In this document: positions 8,050 through 14,394 of the stretch, piece after piece
Position numbering within the stretch: position 1 is the stretch's first letter
Layout of the letters: each line of letters starts with the position of its first letter
Origin: Aurantimonas sp036252795
GTDB taxonomy: Bacteria; Pseudomonadota; Alphaproteobacteria; Rhizobiales; Rhizobiaceae
Assembly (NCBI GenBank): GCA_036252795.1
Contig: DASYHY010000008.1
Location: forward strand, 1-15,769
DNA: 15,769 nucleotides
Direction: 5' to 3'
Notes under the pieces: generated by a model
The model's input: the letters and a program-made list of their open reading frames with translations, nothing else
Database searches by the model: none
What the model was told of the DNA's origin: nothing
Position numbers and translations under genes: made by a program

Positions 8050-9573
8050 TTGAAACCATTTTCCGAACTCGGCCTCAGTGCCAAGGTTCTGGCCGCTGTC
8101 GAGGCGTCCGGATACAGCGATCCGACGCCGATCCAGGAACAGGCCATCCCGCATGCGCTGCAGCGCCGGGATATTCTGGGGATCGCGCAGACGGGCACCG
8201 GCAAGACGGCATCGTTCGTGTTGCCGATGCTGACGCTCCTGGAAAAAGGCCGCGCCCGCGCGCGCATGCCGCGCACGCTCATCATCGAGCCGACGCGCGA
8301 GCTCGCGGCGCAGGTCGAGGAATCCTTCACGCGCTACGGCCGCGACCAGAAGATCAATGTGGCTCTTCTCATCGGCGGCATGTCCTTCGGTGACCAGGAC
8401 AAGAAGATCGACCGCGGCGTCGACGTCCTGATCGCGACCCCGGGCCGCCTGCTCGACCATTTCGAGCGCGGCAAGCTCCTGATGAACAGCGTCGAGATCC
8501 TCGTCATCGACGAAGCCGACCGCATGCTCGACATGGGTTTCATCCCCGACATCGAGCGCATCTGCAAGCTGCTGCCGGTTTCCCGCCAGACGCTGTTCTT
8601 CTCGGCGACGATGCCGCCGGAGATCACCCGTCTCACCGAACAGTTCCTGCAGAACCCGGTCCGGGTCGAGGTGGCGAAGCCCGCCTCCGCCGCCCTCACC
8701 GTCACGCAGCGGCTGGTCGCGTCCAAGAAGGTCGAGTTCGAGAAGCGTGAGACGCTGCGCCGGATCATTCGCGAAGAGACCGAACTCACCAACGCGATCA
8801 TCTTCTGCAATCGCAAGCGCGACGTCGCGACCCTCTTCCGGTCGCTCGAGCGGCACGGTTTTTCCGCCGGCGCGCTACATGGCGACATGGACCAGCGTTC
8901 GCGCACGGCGATGCTGCAGAGCTTCCGCGACAACCAGATCCAGCTGCTGGTCGCCTCGGATGTCGCAGCCCGCGGCCTGGACATTCCGGCGGTGAGCCAC
9001 GTTTTCAATTTCGACGTCCCGATCCATGCGGAGGACTACGTCCATCGCATCGGCCGGACAGGTCGCGCGGGTCGTTCGGGCAAGGCCTTCACGCTCGCCA
9101 CCAAGGCCGACCGGAAGTATCTCGACGCGATCGAGAAACTGATCGGCGGCGAGATCGAATGGCAAGGCGAGCCGGCCTCGGCCCTCTCGGACGAGGCGCC
9201 GGAAGAAAAGCCGAACAGCCGGCGCAGTTCGCGCCGGACCCATGCATCCGGTGCCGGCCGCACCCGGGTGAGGAAGGAGCGCCCGGCGCGCGCCACCGAA
9301 GAGGCGGCTGACGAGACGGTGGTGGCCGCAGAGGATTCCGCGCAACCGGTGCCTGCGGCTGCGGAGCCCGAAGCCGTGGAGGCGCAGAGCGCCCCCAAGC
9401 CGCACCGGACCAGGAGCGAGAGCGCGCCCCGTAACGCTTCATCGGACCGGGGCCGCAACGCGCCGGCGCGCCCGGCAGAGCCGAGCCGCGGTCGCGGCGA
9501 CGATGGCGGCAAGGCGCCGGTCGGCTTCGGCGACGACATCCCTGCCTTCATGCTGATCGGTACCGGCGCCTGA
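8050..9573 (+). CDS. DEAD-box ATP-dependent RNA helicase (RhlE/CsdA-like)
   Basis: RNA helicase, 507 aa, expected to unwind structured RNA in ribosome assembly, mRNA turnover or cold adaptation. All core motifs are present: Q motif (FSELGL... PTPIQEQAIP, about 4-34), I AQTGTGKT (46-53), Ia PTRELAAQ, Ib TPGRLLD, II DEAD (154-157), III FFSATMP, IV IIFCNRKRD, V SDVAARGLDIPAVSHVFNFD, VI HRIGRTGRAGRSG (from 332). After about residue 375 comes a disordered tail of some 130 residues rich in Arg, Ala, Glu and Pro, probably an RNA-binding extension, closing with a hydrophobic motif GFGDDIPAFMLIG. The start is a TTG (8050) with only a weak purine-rich AAAGAGAA upstream; it gives the usual MKxFSELGLS N-terminus, and no ATG or GTG serves better. 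The exact orthologue name (rhlE versus others) is uncertain. A terminator follows. Confidence 0.95.
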   Translation: MKPFSELGLSAKVLAAVEASGYSDPTPIQEQAIPHALQRRDILGIAQTGTGKTASFVLPMLTLLEKGRARARMPRTLIIEPTRELAAQVEESFTRYGRDQKINVALLIGGMSFGDQDKKIDRGVDVLIATPGRLLDHFERGKLLMNSVEILVIDEADRMLDMGFIPDIERICKLLPVSRQTLFFSATMPPEITRLTEQFLQNPVRVEVAKPASAALTVTQRLVASKKVEFEKRETLRRIIREETELTNAIIFCNRKRDVATLFRSLERHGFSAGALHGDMDQRSRTAMLQSFRDNQIQLLVASDVAARGLDIPAVSHVFNFDVPIHAEDYVHRIGRTGRAGRSGKAFTLATKADRKYLDAIEKLIGGEIEWQGEPASALSDEAPEEKPNSRRSSRRTHASGAGRTRVRKERPARATEEAADETVVAAEDSAQPVPAAAEPEAVEAQSAPKPHRTRSESAPRNASSDRGRNAPARPAEPSRGRGDDGGKAPVGFGDDIPAFMLIGTGA

Positions 9574-9607
9574 GGCACCGGTTCAGCTAACGCACTCGGC
9601 ATGAGAC

Positions 9608-9632
9608 GAGCCGGCCTTCGAGCCGGCTCTTT
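9608..9632 (+). terminator. Rho-independent terminator after the helicase gene
   Basis: GAGCCGGC (9608-9615), loop CTTCGA, GCCGGCTC (9622-9629), then TTT: an 8-bp G/C-rich stem 35 bases after the helicase stop. It lies between convergent genes, 10 bases from the hflX stop, so the hairpin may also slow transcription arriving from hflX, although that strand has no T run. Confidence 0.75.
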
Positions 9633-9641
9633 GCTGTGCGG

Positions 9642-11030
9642 TCAGTGGATCGCGACGTCCGGCAGCTGCTGCGTCAACCGGCGCAGTTCGGTCCGGCCCT
9701 GGGTGGTGATCTCGACAGTCAGCGAGACGGCGCCGTCGTCGCGATCTTCGCGGCGGGTCACTGCCGCATTCTCGTAGAGCCATGGCAACAGACTCATGCC
9801 GTCGGGCCCGACGTCGAGCGCCATCTCGCAGAGCGTGCCGGCGATCCGTCGCTCGATATCGACAAGGAGCGGCTCGATGCCCGTGCCGGCGACAGCCGAG
9901 ACAATGTGGGCTGCCCGCGGATCCGGCAGGCTCTCGCGCACCGCCTCGATGTGAGCGAGGCCAGCCTCGTCCAGAAGATCCGCCTTGTTCCAGATCTCGA
10001 TCACGTGCTCGCTGTCGTCGACGTCGATGTCGAGGTCGCGCAGGATCTTGCGGACGTCCTCGGCCTGGACGAGCGTGTCGGGGTCGGCCATGTCGCGCAC
10101 GTGCAGGACGAGGTCCGCTTCGATGACCTCCTCGAGCGTGGCCCGGAATGCCGCCACGAGATGCGTCGGCAGATCCGAGACGAACCCGACCGTGTCCGAG
10201 AAGCGAACCTCGGTGCCGTGCGGCAGCGTCGTGCGCCGGACGGTCGGGTCGAGCGTCGCGAAGAGAAGGTTCTGCGCCAGCACGTCGGCGCCGGTGAGCC
10301 GGTTGAACAGCGTCGACTTGCCGGCATTGGTGTAGCCGACGAGCGCCACCACCGGATGCGGCGCCTTCTTGCGCTTGGCGCGATGCAGCTGGCGGGTGCG
10401 CCGCACCGCCTCAAGGTCCTTCTCCAGCCGCTTGATGCGCTCCTGCAGCTGCCGCCGGTCGGACTCGATCTGGGTCTCGCCCGGCCCGCCGAGGAAGCCG
10501 GCACCACCGCGCTGCCTCTCCAGATGGGTCCAGCTGCGCACGAGCCGGCCGCGCTGGTAGTTGAGGTGGGCGAGTTCGACCTGCAGTCGCCCTTCCTTGG
10601 TGCGGGCACGCTGTCCGAAGATCTCCAGGATCAGCCCGGTGCGGTCGAGGACCTTGGCGTCCAGTTCCCGTTCCAGGTTGCGCTGCTGGACCGGCGTCAG
10701 CGGATGATCGAAGATGACGAGGCCGATCTCCTCGGCCGCGATCACTCCCTTGATCTCCTCGAGCTTGCCCGCGCCGATCAGCGTCGCCGGCCGCGGGCGC
10801 GGTCCCGGCACGATGCCGCTCGTCCTGATGTCGAGCCCGATCGCCGCCGCCAGCCCCAGCGCCTCGCCAAGCCGCGCGTCATCGCTGCGGCGCACGTGTT
10901 CGACGCCCGGCGCGACGCCCTCCTCTCGCGCGGGGAACTGCTTGAAGACCGGTACGAACACGGCGGCGCGCGTCGGCACGCTCTCGTGCTCGATCGGACC
11001 CTTCGGATGGTTCTCGCGGGGTTCAGCCAA
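9642..11030 (-). CDS. hflX: Ribosome-associated GTPase HflX
   Basis: GTPase that binds the 50S subunit and helps split or rescue stalled ribosomes under stress. 462 aa. N-terminal HflX domain (about 22-200) with TLIGAGKLEEIK, FDHPLTPVQQRNLE, the DRTGLILEIFGQRARTKEG segment and the family signature GGPGETQIESDRR (181-193); then a coiled-coil basic linker (about 195-223). GTPase domain: G1 GYTNAGKST (232-240), switch region ATLDPTVRR, G3 DTVGF (279-283), G4 NKAD (348-351) and G5-like SAVAGTG. The start is a TTG at 11030, immediately after the hfq TGA (TGATTG); AGGA at 11042-11039, inside the end of hfq, is 8 bases upstream. A downstream GTG at codon 18 would leave no better Shine-Dalgarno. Last gene of the block before the convergent terminator. 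mazG, often next in rhizobia, is absent. Confidence 0.96.
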   Translation of the reverse strand: MAEPRENHPKGPIEHESVPTRAAVFVPVFKQFPAREEGVAPGVEHVRRSDDARLGEALGLAAAIGLDIRTSGIVPGPRPRPATLIGAGKLEEIKGVIAAEEIGLVIFDHPLTPVQQRNLERELDAKVLDRTGLILEIFGQRARTKEGRLQVELAHLNYQRGRLVRSWTHLERQRGGAGFLGGPGETQIESDRRQLQERIKRLEKDLEAVRRTRQLHRAKRKKAPHPVVALVGYTNAGKSTLFNRLTGADVLAQNLLFATLDPTVRRTTLPHGTEVRFSDTVGFVSDLPTHLVAAFRATLEEVIEADLVLHVRDMADPDTLVQAEDVRKILRDLDIDVDDSEHVIEIWNKADLLDEAGLAHIEAVRESLPDPRAAHIVSAVAGTGIEPLLVDIERRIAGTLCEMALDVGPDGMSLLPWLYENAAVTRREDRDDGAVSLTVEITTQGRTELRRLTQQLPDVAIH

Positions 11031-11279
11031 TCAGTCTGTCCTGTCGTCGTCCGCGCCGTCATGCATGTGGACGGGCTGGGAGGGCATGATGGTCGAGATG
11101 GCGTGCTTGTAGACCAGCTGTGAATGGCCGTCGCGGCGCAGCAGGACGCAGAAATTGTCGAAGGAGGTGACCACGCCGGTCAGCTTGACCCCGTTGACCA
11201 GGAAGATGGTCAGCGAGATCTTCTGCTTGCGCACGGTGTTGAGGAAGAGGTCCTGCAAGTTCTGCGTCCGTTCCGCCAT
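11031..11279 (-). CDS. hfq: RNA chaperone Hfq
   Basis: Hexameric Sm-like RNA chaperone that pairs small RNAs with mRNAs. 82 aa, typical of alphaproteobacterial Hfq, with only a short acidic tail (HDGADDDRTD). It opens AERTQNLQDLFLNTVRKQK, with Q8 and the proximal-face residues of the family; Sm1 contains the LTIFLVNGVKLTGVVTSFDNFCVLL strands; Sm2 carries the YKHAIST motif at the uridine-binding rim. The ATG at 11279 has AGGAA at 8-9 bases. The 200-base gap to trkA upstream suggests its own promoter. Its stop codon abuts the hflX start. Confidence 0.97.
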   Translation of the reverse strand: MAERTQNLQDLFLNTVRKQKISLTIFLVNGVKLTGVVTSFDNFCVLLRRDGHSQLVYKHAISTIMPSQPVHMHDGADDDRTD

Positions 11280-11479
11280 CGTCGTCGGTTCCTTGTTCTG
11301 TTCTTATTGGCGATACGCCGCCGGTCCGCCCGGCCGATCGCTTCGCACATGTCCCGGACCCGCCCGCGGCAGCGCCGTGCGGCGAGCTTGCTTTGCCGTT
11401 CCCCGGAGGAATAGAGGCTCGTCGGGGTTTTCCCAAGATCATCCTGCGGCGGAAGCGGAAAAACCTGTCGCCACACGCC
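11280..11479 (-). other. trkA-hfq intergenic region
   Basis: 200 bases between the trkA stop and the hfq start. It holds the candidate hfq promoter and no gene I can support. No strong terminator follows trkA, so read-through into hfq is possible. Some rhizobia carry a D-amino-acid aminotransferase gene between trkA and hfq; I see neither it nor remnants here. Confidence 0.5.
11409..11436 (-). promoter_or_regulatory. candidate hfq promoter
   Basis: On the - strand, TTGGGA (11436-11431), a 16-base spacer and CTATTC (11414-11409) resemble an alphaproteobacterial vegetative promoter. The same stretch, CTTG-N17/18-TCTATTC, partly resembles a sigma-32 (RpoH) promoter. It lies about 130 bases upstream of the hfq ATG. 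By-eye call only. Confidence 0.3.
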
Positions 11480-12856
11480 TCAGAAGAACTCCAGGCTAAC
11501 CCGGAAGAGCTGCTCGACATGCCGCACCGCGTTGGCGGCAGCGAAGATCACGACCCGGTCCTTCGCCTTGATTTTCGTCATCCCGTTCGGGCGGACATAC
11601 TGGCCGGCGCGGTAGATCGCGCCGATCCGCAGGTTCTCCGGCAGATCCAGCTCCCGTAGCGGCCGTCCCACCAGGGGAGAGGTCTCCAGCGCCTCCGCCT
11701 CGATCACCTCCGCCAGGCCGTTCTGGATCGAATGAACCGCCCTGATCCGGCCTCGACGCACATGCTGGAGCACCCGCGATATAGTGACCGAGCGCGGGTT
11801 GATAAAGGCGTCGATGCCCAGCGTGTTGGTGAAGCTCTGGTAGTCGGCGTTGTTCAGCAGCGTGAGGTTGCCGCGGCAGCCGAGGCGCTTGGCCATGACG
11901 CTGGCGAGGATGTTGACCTTGTCGTCGTTGGTCAGGGCGACGAGAAGGTCGCTCTCCGCGATGTCCGCCTCGTTCAGTATCACCTGGTCGAGCCCGCTGC
12001 CATGCAGCACGATCGTCCGCTTCAGGCTGTCGGAGATGGTCACGGCGCGATCGTGGTTCGCCTCAATGACGCGGATGCGGGCGCCGAGATTGCGCTTCTC
12101 CATCTGCCGCGCGACGTACAGGCCTATATTGCCGCCGCCGACGATGACGATCCGCGCGGCTTCCGGCTCCTCGTGGCCGAACAGGCCGAGCGTCCGGCGG
12201 ACGTGGCCGCGTTCGGCAACGACATAGGCCACGTCGCCCGGCATCATCTGATCGCCGGAATTGGGAACGAAGAGATCGTCGCCGCGCCAGATCCCGACCA
12301 CCGTCGCGTTGAGGTCCGGGAACAGCTCGGTCAGCTGCTCCAGCGGCGTGTTGACGACGGGGCAGTCCTCGCGGCACTCGATCGCGACCATGGCGATCGT
12401 GTCGTCGGCGAAGCGGACGGCGTCCATGGCGCCCGGCAGCGCGATACGGCGCAGCACCATCTCGCCCACTTCCAGTTCGGGCGAGATGATCACGTCGATC
12501 GGCATGTTGTCGGTCGAGAAAAGATCCTGCCAGTGCGGGCGGAGATAGCTCTGCGCGCGAATGCGGGCGATCTTGGTCGGCACGTTGAACAGCGAGTGGG
12601 CGACCTGGCACGCCACCATGTTGACCTCGTCGTGGAGGGTCACGGCGATGATCATGTCCGCCTGCTCGGCGCCCGCCTCTGCCAGCACGTCCGGCTGTGC
12701 GCCGTGGCCGACGAAGCCGCGCGCGTCGAGCGTGTCGCGGATCACCTGCACCAGGGACGGCGAGGTATCGATCACCGACACGTCGTTGCGTTCGGAGGCA
12801 AGACGTTCGGCGATACCGTAGCCGACCTGGCCAGCCCCGCAGATGACGACTTTCAT
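11480..12856 (-). CDS. trkA: Trk system potassium uptake protein TrkA
   Basis: Cytosolic NAD(H)-binding regulatory subunit of the TrkH/TrkG potassium transporter. 458 aa, matching the family. Two RCK_N/RCK_C repeats: first Rossmann motif ICGAGQVGYGIAERL (GxGxxG at 7-12) with acidic D30 after the second strand; second Rossmann motif VIVGGGNIGLYVARQM (GGGNIG at 240-245). C-terminal RCK_C halves are visible (RRIALPGAMDAVRFADD... and ISRVLQHVRRGRIRAVHSI... ending FAAANAVRHVEQLFRVSLEFF). The start at 12856 gives the canonical MKVVICGAGQVG; an ATG 11 codons upstream adds MRRRIGWRLQS, which the family lacks. A GGAG lies 10 bases upstream. The gap to ntrX contains a terminator-like structure, so trkA may have its own or a conditional transcript. 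Confidence 0.96.
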   Translation of the reverse strand: MKVVICGAGQVGYGIAERLASERNDVSVIDTSPSLVQVIRDTLDARGFVGHGAQPDVLAEAGAEQADMIIAVTLHDEVNMVACQVAHSLFNVPTKIARIRAQSYLRPHWQDLFSTDNMPIDVIISPELEVGEMVLRRIALPGAMDAVRFADDTIAMVAIECREDCPVVNTPLEQLTELFPDLNATVVGIWRGDDLFVPNSGDQMMPGDVAYVVAERGHVRRTLGLFGHEEPEAARIVIVGGGNIGLYVARQMEKRNLGARIRVIEANHDRAVTISDSLKRTIVLHGSGLDQVILNEADIAESDLLVALTNDDKVNILASVMAKRLGCRGNLTLLNNADYQSFTNTLGIDAFINPRSVTISRVLQHVRRGRIRAVHSIQNGLAEVIEAEALETSPLVGRPLRELDLPENLRIGAIYRAGQYVRPNGMTKIKAKDRVVIFAAANAVRHVEQLFRVSLEFF

Positions 12857-12922
12857 GCTCTGCAATCTCCAGCCGATACGACGGCGCAAGCCGCACTCTT
12901 ATCGGCTCCCGGATGAAGGCGC

Positions 12923-12958
12923 AAAGAGACGCTTCGGCGCTGGCCGCCGTAGCGCCTC
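12923..12958 (-). terminator. terminator-like hairpin between ntrX and trkA
   Basis: Read on the - strand: GAGGCGCT (12958-12951), a 2-base bulge, GGCG, loop, CGCC, a 2-base bulge, AGCGTCTC (12933-12926), then TTT. The outer stem is 8 bp with one G-U pair and the inner stem 4 bp. It begins 53 bases after the ntrX stop and ends about 66 bases before the trkA ATG. The T run is short, so termination may be partial. Confidence 0.55.
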
Positions 12959-12997
12959 TGGCCGAACCTTAGCGCCTGTCGTGCGCCCGATGGCGCT
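12950..12997 (-). repeat. repeated segments able to form alternative stems
   Basis: TAGCGCCT occurs twice on the + strand (12950-12957 and 12970-12977), and GGCGCT follows at 12992-12997. In the - strand transcript the order is AGCGCC, AGGCGCTA, AGGCGCTA, then the AGCGTCTC arm of the terminator. The first segment can pair with either copy of the second, and the terminator arm can pair with either copy too. Confidence 0.45.
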
Positions 12998-13011
12998 CGT
13001 GGCGTAGGGTC

Positions 13012-14376
13012 TCAGATGCCCAGCGACTTGAGCTTGCGATGCAGCGCCGACCGCTCCATGCCGACGAACTCGGCCGTGCGCGAGATGTTGCCGCCGAAGC
13101 GGTTGATCTGCGCCACCAAATACTCCTTCTCGAAGACCTCGCGCGCGTCGCGCAGCGGCAGCGCCAGAATCTGGCCGTTGGACTGGCTGGGCGTGCGCGG
13201 CAGCATGTCGCCGACCTCGCTGGGCAGCATGTCGGCCGAAATCGGCGCCTCACCGTCGCCGTCGCGGGACAGGATCATCAGCCGCTCAACGTTGTTGCGC
13301 AGCTGCCGGACGTTGCCCGGCCAGTCGCTCGACTGCAGCACCGCCATCGCCTCCGGCCCGATCTCCCGCGGCTTGATGCCGGTCTGCTCGCTGATCTGCG
13401 TCATGAAGGCGTCGATCAGCATCGGAATGTCCTGGCGGCGGTCGGCGAGCGGCGGCACGGCGATCGGTACGACCGCCAACCGGTGGAACAGATCCTCGCG
13501 GAAGGCGCCGTCGGCGATCATCGATTCGAGGTTCTGAGCTGTGGAGGAGATCACCCGAACATCCACCTTGACGCGCTTCGACCCGCCGACACGCTCAAAG
13601 GTCTGGTCCGTCAGGACACGCAGGATCTTGTTCTGTGTCTCGCGCGGCATGTCGCCGACCTCGTCGAGATACAGAACCCCGCGATGCGCCTCCTCGAGCG
13701 CGCCGACCTTGCGCTCGACTCCCGGTGGCGTCTCCGTGCCGAACAGCTCGATCTCCATCCGCTCGGGCGTGATAGCTGCGGCGTTGAGCGCGATGAAGGG
13801 ACCGTCCGCCCGGCTCGAAGCGGCGTGGATCGCCCGCGCCACCATCTCCTTGCCGGAGCCGGAGGGCCCCAGGATCATGACGCGACTGTTGGTCGGCGCG
13901 ACCCGCTCGATCAGCGTGCGCAGCTGGTTCATCGGATGCGACTTGCCGATGAGCTCCTTGAAGTCGGACGAGCGACGACGAAGCTCCGAGACCTCCCGCT
14001 TCAGCTTCGACGTCTCCAGCGCCCGCTCGGCGATGAGGATCAGCCGGTCCGCCTTGAAGGGCTTCTCGATATAGTCGTAGGCGCCGCGCCGGATGGCCGA
14101 GACGGCGGTCTCGATATTGCCGTGGCCGGAAATCATCACGACGGGAACCTCGGGATGCTGCGCCTTGATCGCGTCGAGCAGGTCCAGCCCGTCGAGGCGG
14201 CTGCCGCGCAGCCAGATATCCAGGAAGACGAGCCGCGGGAGTCGTTCGGCTATCGACTGGAGCGCAGCGTCGGAGTCGCCCGCGGTCCGGGTCTCGTGAC
14301 CTTCGTCCTCGAGTATTCCCGCCACCAGCTCGCGGATGTCCGCTTCGTCATCGACGATCAGGATGTCCGATGCCAT
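13012..14376 (-). CDS. ntrX: Nitrogen regulation response regulator NtrX
   Basis: Response regulator partner of NtrY, linked in alphaproteobacteria to nitrogen metabolism, respiration and redox response. 454 aa. Receiver domain (1-120): acidic pocket D9/D10, phosphoacceptor D53 (FLDIWL), T/S switch MISGHG (81-86), K105 in EKPFKAD. AAA+ domain (about 143-372): Walker A GPSGSGKE (170-177), Walker B LYLDEVGDMP (235-244), arginine-finger region FREDLFHRL (292-300), WPGNVRQLRN. Fis-type helix-turn-helix at the C-terminus (about 412-454, ISRTAEFVGMERSALHRKLKSLGI). The GAFTGA loop that contacts sigma-54 is missing; residues 213-226 read GTETPPGVERKVGA. The ATG at 14376 has AAAGGA 11 bases upstream and starts 18 bases after the ntrY stop, so the two genes are one operon. 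Confidence 0.96.
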   Translation of the reverse strand: MASDILIVDDEADIRELVAGILEDEGHETRTAGDSDAALQSIAERLPRLVFLDIWLRGSRLDGLDLLDAIKAQHPEVPVVMISGHGNIETAVSAIRRGAYDYIEKPFKADRLILIAERALETSKLKREVSELRRRSSDFKELIGKSHPMNQLRTLIERVAPTNSRVMILGPSGSGKEMVARAIHAASSRADGPFIALNAAAITPERMEIELFGTETPPGVERKVGALEEAHRGVLYLDEVGDMPRETQNKILRVLTDQTFERVGGSKRVKVDVRVISSTAQNLESMIADGAFREDLFHRLAVVPIAVPPLADRRQDIPMLIDAFMTQISEQTGIKPREIGPEAMAVLQSSDWPGNVRQLRNNVERLMILSRDGDGEAPISADMLPSEVGDMLPRTPSQSNGQILALPLRDAREVFEKEYLVAQINRFGGNISRTAEFVGMERSALHRKLKSLGI

Positions 14377-14394
14377 CGGTTCACCAGTCCTTTC

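Noticed and set aside
9636..11123. 495-codon open frame on the + strand opposite hflX and part of hfq
   Set aside because: Complementary to confirmed genes in the usual codon-bias phase; no domain or Shine-Dalgarno support.
12970..12997. Second hairpin (AGCGCC/GGCGCT) just after ntrX as a terminator of its own
   Set aside because: Six base pairs with a 15-base loop and no T run; more useful as a partner of the neighbouring terminator than as a terminator itself.
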